From NCBI RefSeq assembly GCF_016587355.1, contig NZ_BNJF01000011.1, positions 124,001-188,000 of the forward strand: a stretch of DNA of 64,000 bases. Reading direction: 5' to 3'. The notes beneath the pieces are model-generated. The model did not search any database. It was given only the letters and a program-made list of their open reading frames with translations, and had not been told where the DNA came from. A program made the translations under genes and the position numbers. The stretch is from Ktedonospora formicarum. Its GTDB lineage: Bacteria > Chloroflexota > Ktedonobacteria > Ktedonobacterales > Ktedonobacteraceae. The number at the start of each line of letters is the position of its first letter. Within the stretch, counting starts at the first letter, position 1. Shown piece by piece: positions 1-8,647 of the stretch.

Positions 1-798
1 CAAGAGCACATCGTTGGTGACATGCTCGAACTACTGGACGCTCTGGGCAGAGAGAAGGCTGTCTGGGTCGGTCATGACTGGGGGAGCCCAGTTGTGTGGA
101 ACCTTGCCAGTCATCATCCCGATCGCTGTTATGCCGTGGCCAGTTTATGTGTGCCTTACTACACGCTTGAACGTGGATTGGACCAGTTGCTGGCCCTGGT
201 CAATCGCGAGGTGTATCCAGAAAACGAGTTTCCTGCAGGTCAGTGGGATTACATGCTGTACTATGAAGAGAATGTGGCTGAAGCTATTGCGCCCATGGAT
301 GCCAACGTCTTCCGATTTGTGAAGCTGCTGTTTCGCAAGGGGGATCCAACTGGGGAGGGAAAGCCAGCACCTACTGCGACGGCCCGTCGGAGTCACGGCA
401 TCCATGGGATGAGTACGATCCCCGACCTGCCACGAGACACTGACGTGCTGACAGAGGAAGCCCTGAGCATCTATGTCTCCGCCTTGGAGCGCAACGGATT
501 TTATGCGCCAGCCTGCTGGTATCTGAATCATGGCGTCAACGCTGAGTACGCTATGACAGCCCAGAATGGTGGTTATCTCGAAATGCCTGTCTTATTCCTC
601 AACGCGCGGTATGACTACATATGCGAGTGCACCCATTCGCGATTGGCCGAGCCTATGCATACCTACTGTCGCCAACTCACAGAAGAGACGATTCGCTCAG
701 GCCATTGGATGGCGCAAGAGAAGCCGATTGAAGTGAACGCAGCTTTGGTGAAGTGGCTGGCGACCAGAGTCCCTGAGGTATGGCCACAGCAGAAGTGA
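1..798 (+). CDS. Epoxide-hydrolase-type alpha/beta hydrolase, 5' end outside the window
   Basis: The frame is open from base 1, so the N-terminus lies before the window. What remains has the order of an alpha/beta-hydrolase catalytic core. The nucleophile Asp sits in an H-D-W-G motif at residues 25-28 counted from base 1. An acidic residue lies in A-R-Y-D-Y and the catalytic His in S-G-H-W near the C-terminus. A Tyr-rich segment (G-F-Y-A-P) in the cap region could supply the ring-opening tyrosines. Asp rather than Ser as nucleophile fits epoxide hydrolases and haloalkane dehalogenases; the H-D-W-G context and cap tyrosines favour epoxide hydrolase. Substrate unknown. The next gene downstream is also an alpha/beta hydrolase, but it is 390 bp away. 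Confidence 0.85.
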   Translation, partial: QEHIVGDMLELLDALGREKAVWVGHDWGSPVVWNLASHHPDRCYAVASLCVPYYTLERGLDQLLALVNREVYPENEFPAGQWDYMLYYEENVAEAIAPMDANVFRFVKLLFRKGDPTGEGKPAPTATARRSHGIHGMSTIPDLPRDTDVLTEEALSIYVSALERNGFYAPACWYLNHGVNAEYAMTAQNGGYLEMPVLFLNARYDYICECTHSRLAEPMHTYCRQLTEETIRSGHWMAQEKPIEVNAALVKWLATRVPEVWPQQK

Positions 799-1190
799 GG
801 CCAAATGCTTCGGTGAGCATCGCAATAGATTCCCAGGCTCGCAGATTAGGGGGAACGCGCGCAACGCTGAGGAACAATTCTAGATCTGCGTCAAAACGTA
901 TGTACGATTGCTCGAGGTGCATGCGCATCAAGGATGATGAGCAGCCAGTTGCTGTCAGCCAGCTCAAGTGAAGGGAGAACTGCGATGTGAAGGAATATGA
1001 GGTGTGAAAGTGAAGCGATGTCCAGTGACGCGCAAGTACGCTGCTTAGTATACTCCAAAGCAAGTAAACAGCTCTATCGGTGTCCTTCCGCAACGATCGT
1101 GCTGTGTAAGAACAAGAGGATGGAAGGAGCGTTGTTTCACTGAAGAAACGATGTGTATTGTCTGTCATTCGTCATTGAGGAGCCAGGCCC
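799..1190. other. Non-coding gap
   Basis: No convincing gene was found in this 390-base spacer. A short open frame from about 780 overlaps the preceding stop and has no family resemblance. The last 15 bases hold a GAGGAG ribosome binding site for the downstream hydrolase. Confidence 0.5.
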
Positions 1191-2153
1191 ATGACCAATC
1201 GGATTGAGCTTGAACCCGAGGCGCAAGCCTTCACAGAAGCGGCTGCCAGGTCACCTTTGCCTTGTACTCTTGGCCCCCAACAGGGGCGGCTCGCCCTCGA
1301 TGAGGCGCAATCTGGCAAGATTCGCAAGCCTTATGTCTATATGAAAGACCTGATCATTACAGCCGATCCAAGAGAGCAGGTAGCACTTCGCATCCTGCGG
1401 CCCCAGAACGCGCAGACACCGCTGCCAGTCATCGTGTATTTCCATGGTGCCGGCTGGGTCTTCGGCAGTCTGCAGACACATGATCGCTTGGTACGCGAAC
1501 TCGCCGTCGGAGTAGGGGCCGCGGTCGTGTTCCCGGTGTATCAACGCAGCCCGGAGGTCCGCTACCCAACGGCCCTTGAGGAATGCTATATGGTGGCACA
1601 GTGGGTCGAGAGATTCGGGCAAGAACATGGCCTGGATGCTGGGCGTCTCGCTGTGGCTGGCGACAGCGTTGGGGGCAACATAGCAACGGTGATCACGAGG
1701 CTCGCCAGGGAGCGTGGGGGGCCAGCCATTCGGCTCCAACTGCTGTTCTACCCGGTGACCGATGCGGCCTTCGATACAGCGTCCTACCGCCAATTTGCCG
1801 AGGGGTACTCCTTGCGGCGCGACACCATGATATGGTTCTGGGATCAGTATACGCGCCATCCTGGCGAGCGCAACGAGATCACGGCCTCGCCGCTTCGAGC
1901 CAGCGTTGAGGAATTGCAAGGACTTCCCCCGGCGCTCATCATCACTGCCGAGGCCGACGTGGTGCGCGATGAGGGGGAAGCCTATGCCAACAAGCTGCGA
2001 CAGGCAGGGGTGCGTGTCACGGCTGCTCGCTTCCAGGGGACCATCCACGACTTCGTGATGTTGAACGCCCTGGCTCAGACCGCGGCCACGCGGGGGGCAA
2101 TTGCTCTTGCAACTGCTTGGCTACGTGAGGGGTTCTCGATTCAGCTCATCTAG
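1191..2153 (+). CDS. Alpha/beta hydrolase fold-3 esterase (hormone-sensitive-lipase family)
   Basis: The 320-residue protein has the family layout: an oxyanion-hole H-G-A-G-W at residues 85-89, a nucleophile Ser159 in G-D-S-V-G, a catalytic Asp256 in E-A-D-V-V-R-D, and His286 in I-H-D-F. This is the usual length and spacing for bacterial hormone-sensitive-lipase-like carboxylesterases, which hydrolyse short acyl esters in the cytoplasm. The ATG follows a GAGGAG ribosome binding site at 8-base spacing, which fixes the start. No signal peptide is seen. The classical second glycine of H-G-G-G-W is Ala, a common variant. The natural substrate cannot be read from the sequence. Confidence 0.9.
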   Translation: MTNRIELEPEAQAFTEAAARSPLPCTLGPQQGRLALDEAQSGKIRKPYVYMKDLIITADPREQVALRILRPQNAQTPLPVIVYFHGAGWVFGSLQTHDRLVRELAVGVGAAVVFPVYQRSPEVRYPTALEECYMVAQWVERFGQEHGLDAGRLAVAGDSVGGNIATVITRLARERGGPAIRLQLLFYPVTDAAFDTASYRQFAEGYSLRRDTMIWFWDQYTRHPGERNEITASPLRASVEELQGLPPALIITAEADVVRDEGEAYANKLRQAGVRVTAARFQGTIHDFVMLNALAQTAATRGAIALATAWLREGFSIQLI

Positions 2154-2245
2154 GAGCTTTGCGCTCCAAACACCCGTATGGAGATATCACACCTCGTCAC
2201 ATGAGTAGGGGTCTTCCGTAGAGTTGATACCACTGGCGAATCCCT

Positions 2246-3020
2246 TTAAGCCAAGTCGTAGAGGCGAACAAAAGCGGAACGGCGAGTCTGAGCACGAGGC
2301 AGACCCTCAAACCATGCCATACTACGCACGATATTGAGAGCAACAGCTGTGGCGACGTGTTGCAAATGAGTCTTTTCCTCTCCAATAGAGCGGGAACGAC
2401 GCAAACCCATCATGCGAACTCCTTGAGAATTTGTCCCTTCAACTCCGGCTCGCTTGGCGTAGATCTGGGCAAATTCCTTGGTCTGCTCCTGCTTTCGCCT
2501 CTGCATCAAGGCAACATATTGTTCCTGCGGACGGATCGTCACTGTCCTGCGTGTATGGCAACTTGAGTGTGTGCAGAGAGAGCGAGACGGGCATGCCTGG
2601 CAATCGGTGGTCGAGAACTTGATTTTGATGACCTCGTTGGTCCGGTTGTCAATAGCTGGCGCCCAACTACTACTTGTGCGACCCTGCCGTCCATGTCGCC
2701 TGTTGCCGTTCCCAATCGATGAGAAAGTGATCAACATCGAACCCCGTGTGTTGAGTGGCTTGCCAATGAGAGTTCTTGCGAGTCGGACCTACCAACTCAA
2801 GTTGATAGTCGCGCTGACTCTCGACGAGGAATTTCGCATCCACATAGCCAGTATCCACAATATGCTCGGCTGGCAATAATGCTTTGCGGTCCAGCTTGGC
2901 ATGAATGGTTGCCGTCATCGCATCATCAGAGACGGGAGCCGAGGTGGTTTCGACATGGGTGATGAGCAAGGGCAGATGAGGTTCGCAGCTCTCGATGAGA
3001 TGCACTTTGTAGGATAGGAA
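2246..3020 (-). pseudogene. IS1182-family transposase remnant, frameshifted and 5'-truncated
   Basis: Two overlapping minus-strand frames together give the C-terminal half of an IS1182-type DDE transposase. The upstream part contains L-I-T-H-V-E-T-T and H-I-V-D-T-G-Y-V-D, and the downstream part contains the cysteine cluster C-Q-A-C-P-S-R-S-L-C. The frame breaks near 2700 and the N-terminus is absent beyond about 3020. No terminal inverted repeats were recognised, so this is a dead fragment. Confidence 0.75.
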
Positions 3021-3250
3021 GCCGACGAGTTGCCGTTCTTAGTACTTTTCCGACTTCCCTCCTCCGAGCCTAGCATGCGCCCTTTCGATGCACTAGGCTC
3101 TCCAGTATCGTCATATGATGTTCATGAGCTTGATAGCTGTGTTTCACCGGAAATCCATGCTGGATATCCTTGTGACACGTTCGGCAAAGAACCAGTGTTT
3201 TGCGACGTCGAGCGGCCATGATTTTCACCCAGAGAGGCTTCTCACGGCCT

Positions 3251-3640
3251 CGACGCCCCGTGACCGCGCTCCTGGGATCGACGGAAGACGCAAAGCGTGC
3301 CCTGGCTCACTTTGAAGCCCAGTTGCCTGAACTCCATACGCACTTGAGCAATGCCGCAGGCTGGTTTGAGGTCTTCTTTGTCCCTAAACGAAGCGTCACA
3401 CCCGAACTCCATGCCTTCCTCAAAGCCCTGGCAAGCCTGCGCGAACGGGGGCAGCCCATCCCTGACGGCCTAGCCCAGGCACTCCCTCTCAAGGTCGTCT
3501 CCCTCCTGCAGGGGACGACCTCCCGCGCCAGTACCACAAGGTGATCTTCCATACTGTCAAGTTGGGACCCTACGTCCGCTATCGCTGGCGCGAAGACGCG
3601 CACTTGTATACCATCTCACTCGGTCTCAGCCAGAACGCCT
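3251..3640 (+). pseudogene. Copy 1 of a dispersed, degenerate gene family
   Basis: This stretch encodes A-L-L-G-S-T-E-D-A-K-R-A-L followed by L-S-N-A-A-G-W-F-E-V-F-F and A-F-L-K-A-L-A-S-L-R-E-R. A frameshift near 3530 is followed by F-H-T-V-K-L-G-P-Y-V-R-Y-R-W-R-E-D-A-H. The same protein sequence recurs at 19196-19512 and 39240-39690, and related upstream parts occur at 57975-58140 and 61341-61700. All five copies are on the plus strand and all are incomplete. I do not recognise the family. Its repetition and uniform decay suggest a mobile or formerly amplified gene. Confidence 0.65.
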
Positions 3641-3676
3641 TGCTCACGAAGTCATTGAACCGCTTCACAGGGGATT

Positions 3677-4066
3677 TTACCTGCCCATCGGGGAAACAGA
3701 GCAATACTGTCCTGCTGGAAATACAGCAAACAGATAGAAGAGGAGAAGAATCAGCCCATAAACTATGAGAAGGAGGCGTATGCTTTTAGGGAAACCTTGA
3801 CGGAAGTGAACCTTCTCAAAAAAGAGATGAAGGAGCCTTCGTGTAAACGTCAAGAGAGCAACACTTGCTATGAGGAGAGTAGCGCCAAAGAACTCGATGT
3901 TAAACCAAAGCCTTCCACCTGCCTCAAGGTTGCCAAAGCATTGAACACTAAGAATGTAGTTAGAAGCGAGGCAAGCAAGAAAGGCGACAAGAGCGATAAA
4001 TCCATCAAGGATCACTTTGAGGCAGAAGTAAATGACAAGAGATCCAGTGAGATGAGAGCGAGCCAT
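3677..4066 (-). CDS. Small membrane protein of unknown function
   Basis: The 129-residue protein has three strongly hydrophobic segments at about residues 9-40, 54-75 and 97-118, enough for three or four transmembrane helices. An AGGAGG ribosome binding site lies 10 bases before the ATG, the best evidence that this frame is real. The opposite frame is a charged shadow of the hydrophobic one and was discarded. No family was recognised. It lies 260 bases downstream of the lipoprotein gene on the same strand, so cotranscription is possible but unproven. Confidence 0.65.
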   Translation of the reverse strand: MARSHLTGSLVIYFCLKVILDGFIALVAFLACLASNYILSVQCFGNLEAGGRLWFNIEFFGATLLIASVALLTFTRRLLHLFFEKVHFRQGFPKSIRLLLIVYGLILLLFYLFAVFPAGQYCSVSPMGR

Positions 4067-4328
4067 AAAGGAAAATCCTCCTGTTTATTCGTAGCCGAGA
4101 AATATATCATAAGGGCATTGCTAGTATCAATGTCGTAGAAGTTACTTCTTGCGCCCATAGGTGTAGATTTCGCGCACACAAGTTCCTCAAGAGGAGAAAA
4201 ACAAGAGACTTTTTCAAGGTTCTCCGTTTGGTTGACAACAACCGCACATGTGAAACTATGTCACAGGGAAGAGAATAGCTGTTTTTCGCCACGGATATTG
4301 CATGTCGTTGTCGAGATTGTGGCGAGGT

Positions 4329-5021
4329 TTACTGCTTTTCCTGAAAGCTTTGAAAGATGGCATTAAAGATGCCCTTGTTCGCAGCAAATTGTTCTGGTGG
4401 TGTGCTAAACCAGATGTTATAGAGATGATGGTGGCTCGCGTACGCGATCTCAACCTTCGCAGGCGAAAGATACGACTGACCCGCAGGCATATTCACCATG
4501 GCAGTTGACCAGGTGAGCTGATGAATAGTTATTTTGCCTTGCCGCTCGATCGTACCTATTTTAACCGCATTATTCTGACACAGTCTCTCCGGTGACATTG
4601 ACCCATTTTTCTTTGCAGTCACAACCAACAAGATGTTCTCAATTTTATTTGAGGGGTGAAGCTCTATTTGTTCTAAAAAGAGATCACTCTTGTTCGGATC
4701 TAACGTTGTAGATCTCGCTATCCATGTTGCCGGGTAACGAAAGGTAAAGTACGGCGAGATAAGTACTTTCCACCCCCGAGGATCATCAAGAGAAGCGACC
4801 GGCGATGGCGAAGAAAGGGGAGGTGTCTGAGTAACTCTATTGGTGGTTTGCGAAGGTATCGTGGCTGTCATCGATGGCGCGCTTCCAGATCCAGATTGCG
4901 AGCTACACGCGCTTACAATCCAGCTAGAGAGTAGGAGCATTAAGAGAGAAATAAGGGCATTTAGCATTCTACGAGAATAGGGAGAAAGAGAGGGTATAGA
5001 TTTTTCATGAGAAGAACGCAT
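4329..5021 (-). CDS. Putative lipoprotein, PsbP-like C-terminal region
   Basis: The 230-residue protein starts with a charged stretch and a hydrophobic helix (about residues 19-35) ending in a lipobox V-S-A-C, with the lipidated Cys39. A Ser/Thr/Pro-rich linker to about residue 75 is typical of Gram-positive-type surface lipoproteins. The remaining part begins with W-K-V-L-I-S-P-Y-F-T-F-R-Y-P-A-T-W, a pattern seen at the start of PsbP-like or similar small beta domains in extracellular lipoproteins. That link is only a resemblance. A GGAAAGG ribosome binding site precedes the ATG by 8 bases. Function unknown; it probably sits anchored on the outer face of the membrane. Confidence 0.75.
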   Translation of the reverse strand: MRSSHEKSIPSLSPYSRRMLNALISLLMLLLSSWIVSACSSQSGSGSAPSMTATIPSQTTNRVTQTPPLSSPSPVASLDDPRGWKVLISPYFTFRYPATWIARSTTLDPNKSDLFLEQIELHPSNKIENILLVVTAKKNGSMSPERLCQNNAVKIGTIERQGKITIHQLTWSTAMVNMPAGQSYLSPAKVEIAYASHHHLYNIWFSTPPEQFAANKGIFNAIFQSFQEKQ

Positions 5022-5346
5022 GGTGCTACCTTTCCAATATAATGATCATTGGCACATGTATAATGTTCTCTACAAGTGTAGTCATAGCTGAGGGCACACG
5101 CCACATCGACAACTCACATTCTTCTCATGATCTGCTCATTGATTTATACATTGAGAAACGAAGTGAAAGGAGAACTGCGGAGCTCAGTGAGTGGGAGAGG
5201 AAGCGAAAAGGAAGAAAAGAGGATTTTCTGGAAAGAAAAAGACAACTAAAGAGGTGACACTGATGCTATGCTTCTGCGATGCTCCAACCAACTTGTACGC
5301 TAGACTACAATGTAGTCAAAGACTCTACTTGCCGCAGATTAAATAT
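5022..5346. other. Non-coding gap with one doubtful small frame
   Basis: A 71-codon frame at 5042-5257 is rich in Arg, Lys and Glu but has no visible ribosome binding site and no family resemblance. I treat it as unsupported. The region ends at the left terminal repeat of the IS701-type element. Confidence 0.4.
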
Positions 5347-6779
5347 CACTAAGTTTGCACTTTCCAAATGGGTAAAAAATTGAAAGCATGGAAGACTCAT
5401 GATACAAAAGAAACAAGCAAAAAACGTCTTTTGTCAGGAGTCAGCCATGCCACACCCTATTGTATGTCTGGACGCGCGTTTTCGCCAGTATCTCGAACAC
5501 TGGCAGACCTTGTTTTCGCGCCCACAATTTCAGCACTTCGTCACCGTGCTGCTTGCGTTGGTCGTCGGTTCCCAAGGGTTCACGCTCTTGCACTTCAAAC
5601 GGGCGGTGGCTGGGAGCAAAAGCCTGGCAAGTCTGAGCCGTTTCTTTGCTCAAGCTCCGTGGGACCAAACGCCTCTGCATGCCCTGGCCTGGTCTCGCTT
5701 TGTGGCTCAGATGCAGCCCTGGGTCCACCAGGATCTCTCACACCAGCGCACGTTGCAACCTGTTGGACGAGGTCGCCCTCGCAAGCTCTTCGTGATAGGC
5801 TACTTGATTGGCGATGACTCGACGATAGGCAAGCCAAAAGGCGTAAAGATGCAAGGCCTGGGGCGACATCACGACAGCAAGCAGAACCAGCGGGTCAAGG
5901 GCCATTCCCTGGTGCAAGGCCTCTATGTCTTGCTTGGACAGCATTTTCCGCTCGAGCCCCGACTCTATCGTCAGCAGGCGACCTGTGTGCAAGAAGGGAT
6001 CCCTTTCCAGAGCAAGATTGCCCTCATGATCGAGATCATCAAGCAGTTTGAGCCACCGCAGAACACGCTCACCCATGTGTTGCTCGGCAGTTGGTACAGC
6101 GCCAAAGCCATCTGGAAAGCGGCGCGAGATCGTGGCTTTTTGATCACCACGGCCTTGCGCAGCAATCGCTCAGTGCGCATCCCGGATGCGACCTCGCCAC
6201 AAGGCTGGCGTTGGCAACGCCTTTGCGCCTATGACGAAAGCTTACCGGATGTGGCCTTTGTGCCCTGTGCCTGGCCGCGCAACCCCGAACATCGGGTGTG
6301 GGTGCATGTATTGAACAGTTCGGTGAAAAGCTTGTATCGCTGTCAACTGATCATCATTCGTCAGCATCTCGATGATCCAGTGAGCCGGGCCCGCTTCTGG
6401 GCTTCAAGCGATCTGCAGGCCGATGTGGAGCAGTTGCTCACCTCTATCTCTCGTCGTTGGGACATCGAGGTTTTCTTTGAAGACGTCAAAGAACTGCTGG
6501 GCATTGATCACTATCAACTGATGAGTGCCCAGGGGCTGCAGCGCTATTGGAGCTTGTGCTGGATCGCCTTCTCCTTTCTGGAGGAGCATCGCGGCTCCTT
6601 GCAGACCCAGCGGCAACGGCATGTAACGCTGGGGGAAGCCAAACGGGATCTCCAGCACATTCATCACCGCTTGCTTGTGGCATGGATCACTGATCACGCG
6701 CGTCAAGGCACCACAAGCGATCAAATTGCTGATCTCTTGGCCGCTTAAGCGGCTTGTTTGTAAATGTGCAAACTTAGTG
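5347..6779 (+). mobile_element. IS701/IS4-type insertion sequence with complete terminal repeats
   Basis: The left end at 5347-5363 reads CACTAAGTTTGCACTTT. The right end at 6763-6779 is its inverted copy with one mismatch. The 1433-bp element holds one transposase gene. The flanking bases (AAATAT on the left, TTTGTA on the right) do not form a direct target duplication, so one flank has probably been rearranged since insertion. On the right the element ends exactly where the minus-strand reverse transcriptase frame stops. Confidence 0.85.
5447..6748 (+). CDS. IS701/IS4-type transposase with a mutated catalytic motif
   Basis: The 433-residue protein contains the first acidic motif in G-D-D-S-T-I-G-K-P and the C-terminal glutamate motif R-R-W-D-I-E-V-F-F-E-D-V-K-E-L-L-G. 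In related transposases the middle motif reads D-S-W-Y. Here it reads L-G-S-W-Y-S, with Gly214 from GGC where GAC would encode Asp. That single change should abolish strand transfer. The start at 5447 is chosen over an in-frame ATG at 5399 because an AGGAG site lies 6 bases before it. The frame is otherwise intact, so inactivation looks recent. Confidence 0.85.
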   Translation: MPHPIVCLDARFRQYLEHWQTLFSRPQFQHFVTVLLALVVGSQGFTLLHFKRAVAGSKSLASLSRFFAQAPWDQTPLHALAWSRFVAQMQPWVHQDLSHQRTLQPVGRGRPRKLFVIGYLIGDDSTIGKPKGVKMQGLGRHHDSKQNQRVKGHSLVQGLYVLLGQHFPLEPRLYRQQATCVQEGIPFQSKIALMIEIIKQFEPPQNTLTHVLLGSWYSAKAIWKAARDRGFLITTALRSNRSVRIPDATSPQGWRWQRLCAYDESLPDVAFVPCAWPRNPEHRVWVHVLNSSVKSLYRCQLIIIRQHLDDPVSRARFWASSDLQADVEQLLTSISRRWDIEVFFEDVKELLGIDHYQLMSAQGLQRYWSLCWIAFSFLEEHRGSLQTQRQRHVTLGEAKRDLQHIHHRLLVAWITDHARQGTTSDQIADLLAA

Positions 6780-8246
6780 TTTGTATTTCTTGTACACCTT
6801 CTTCACCGATATTCTGTGCTTGCTTGCTAACGTCTTTGTCAGCGATTGTTCCATGACCCATTTGAGTTTGCTGAGGGTGTACAGGTTGTAGGCCATGCGG
6901 TAGTAGTTGACGAGCCCCCGATATTCAAGCTGATACGTCGCTATGATGGTAAAGTCACTTTCGTTGAGCAACTCCGCTCGGTGCGTGGGCTTCCCTTGGC
7001 GCATATATCGCTTGCATTTGTCCTCGATGACCTTTTTTGGCAGCTTCAGACCGATGCCACCATTGATGCTTCGGCCTTTTCGCCCGTCCTTGTCACGGGT
7101 TTGTTTGGCGTTGCTCTGGAAGGTGGTGATTTCGTAGTTCAGAAATTTGGCAGCGCTGTCCCGTGTGTGGGTGATCAACGTCTTCTCGTCCGAAAGATTG
7201 AGCTTGAGTTCCTCAAGCAGAAATGTTCGGAGCCGCCGTTTGATAGCCTCTGCTTCTTCCTTGGAACCGATAAACGACAGTGCAAAATCATCGGCATACC
7301 TTACGTATCGCAGTCGTCGGAAGTCGGGGTCCTGGGGATCAATGGAGGGAAGTCTTTGGGCCTGTTGCTTGATTTTGCGGGCAGCCTCCGTCTGCCCTCT
7401 TTTATGCAGTTTGCAGGCGCGATTGATCAGGCGATTGTATTCCTGATTGGGCTTTCTTTTCTTTCCTCTGGTGTATTCAGGGATGAGTTCTGTTTCCACG
7501 AACCTGTCCAATTTTGAGAGCAGGATATTGGAAAGTATGGGGCTGAGTATTGAACCTTGGGGGACACCACTCAGTGTTTTCTTCACCTTCCAGTCTTCCA
7601 TATATCCTGCGTCGAGGAGCTTTTTGACGAGATTGAGAAATCGCCCGTCCTGGATATGTTCGGCGAGTGCCGAAATGATAAGGGTATGATCGAGGGAGCC
7701 GAAGCAATCCGCTATGTCCCCCTCGATGATCCACACTGTGCCTTGCCAGATCCGGTAGATTTCTCGGAGCGCCGTATGGCATCCCCGTCCTTCACGAAAG
7801 CCATGAGAGTGCTCGCTGAATGTCCCATCGAAGTAGGCGTCCAGGATCATTCTCATGACCTCAGCAAGCAGTTTGTCACTCCAAACGGGGAGGCCGAGCG
7901 GCCTCTTTTTCTCGCTCTTCTTCAAGATGTAGGTTCTTCGTGCTGGTTGCCAGTGATATCGTTCCTGCTTCAGTGCAGCAATGATGGCTTCAAAGGTTTC
8001 CAGTGAGGTGCCGTCGGACGTCTCTTCCATCACGCCGGGCGTCATTGCGCCAGCATTTCGATACATTCGACCGTAGGCGGTGAGGTACAGGTTGGTGTTG
8101 TACAGTTGTCTGTAGACGCGCTTTACTGGCAAGCCCCGCTTGCCCCGTTCACGGAGAAGTCCTACATACGCTTCGGTTGTCTGCACTTTCGCATACCTCC
8201 ATGCATGAGGAACTTCCTGATACCTTCCCTCTGTGTGGGTATCCAT
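6774..8246 (-). CDS. Group II intron reverse transcriptase/maturase, C-terminally truncated by an IS
   Basis: The 490-residue protein has the reverse-transcriptase core with H-G-F-R-E-G-R-G-C-H, G-V-P-Q-G-S-I-L-S-P and the catalytic Y-A-D-D in V-R-Y-A-D-D-F. The start at 8246 follows AGGAGGG at 11 bases. The frame remains open up to 8504, but that part reads intron RNA. The C-terminus ends at K-K-Y-K-H, and the stop codon is supplied by the terminal repeat of the IS701-type element. Any DNA-binding or endonuclease tail is therefore missing. No continuation is found on the far side of the IS. A domain-V-like hairpin lies upstream of the gene rather than downstream, which is atypical. Confidence 0.85.
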   Translation of the reverse strand: MDTHTEGRYQEVPHAWRYAKVQTTEAYVGLLRERGKRGLPVKRVYRQLYNTNLYLTAYGRMYRNAGAMTPGVMEETSDGTSLETFEAIIAALKQERYHWQPARRTYILKKSEKKRPLGLPVWSDKLLAEVMRMILDAYFDGTFSEHSHGFREGRGCHTALREIYRIWQGTVWIIEGDIADCFGSLDHTLIISALAEHIQDGRFLNLVKKLLDAGYMEDWKVKKTLSGVPQGSILSPILSNILLSKLDRFVETELIPEYTRGKKRKPNQEYNRLINRACKLHKRGQTEAARKIKQQAQRLPSIDPQDPDFRRLRYVRYADDFALSFIGSKEEAEAIKRRLRTFLLEELKLNLSDEKTLITHTRDSAAKFLNYEITTFQSNAKQTRDKDGRKGRSINGGIGLKLPKKVIEDKCKRYMRQGKPTHRAELLNESDFTIIATYQLEYRGLVNYYRMAYNLYTLSKLKWVMEQSLTKTLASKHRISVKKVYKKYKH

Positions 8247-8344
8247 CACACACTCTGGCCCTCCTTCAAGGGCTGCCCCTTCATTCCTCGCGGGAGCATC
8301 GTTGCTCTTTGAGTTCTTACTATGGGGGTTCCGTCGCCATGCGG

Positions 8345-8435
8345 TAGAGTAGACGGCGGGCGAGGTTCCATTGCTGGACCTTTTCCCTCCGTCCCTCTCC
8401 GAACCACGCATGCCCGTTTCCGTAGCACGTGGCTC
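8345..8435 (-). ncRNA. Group II intron domain V and VI-like RNA, upstream of the reverse transcriptase
   Basis: On the minus strand 8435-8401 forms a 35-base hairpin starting GAGCC and ending GGTTC, with a GAAA-type apical loop. This is the layout of intron domain V and parallels the domain V at 57668-57701. The next 55 bases can pair GACGG with CCGTC as a domain VI-like stem ending in CTAC. Domain I to III sequence upstream is not recognisable because transposase remnant DNA begins there. Confidence 0.55.
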
Positions 8436-8486
8436 TCCGGCCGCAGCTGGGGCCAACCGCATCTTTCCCGTGTCAGCGGCAGAGCT

Positions 8487-8640
8487 GTGCCCTTCTGACC
8501 TCACCGCTTGGCGGACCTTGCGCCATACGCTCGATTATCGCGGTGAGGGCCGTCGCAAGCAACTCCGTTTTCGCCGCGACTCTCAGACCTATCTCACCTT
8601 GTTGGAGGAGCTGCTTTGCGGATCAGGTTTGCCGTCGTAG
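8487..8640 (+). pseudogene. C-terminal remnant of a transposase, tail to tail with a related copy
   Basis: The frame ends S-D-L-T-A-W-R-T-L-R and then R-R-K-Q-L-R-F-R-R-D-S-Q-T-Y-L. This matches in pattern the C-terminus of the minus-strand transposase just downstream (D-D-L-T-R-W-R-Q-L-R, R-R-K-Q-S-R-F-H-K-D). It is a 50-residue tail of a second copy, facing the first one with only 7 bases between the stop codons. Confidence 0.6.
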
Positions 8641-8647
8641 AAAAAAA

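Noticed and set aside
1251..2048. A 265-codon minus-strand open frame
   Set aside because: It is antisense to the esterase with full catalytic triad.
3797..4138. A charged plus-strand frame opposite the small membrane protein
   Set aside because: Its Lys/Glu pattern is what the complement of hydrophobic codons gives, and it lacks a ribosome binding site.
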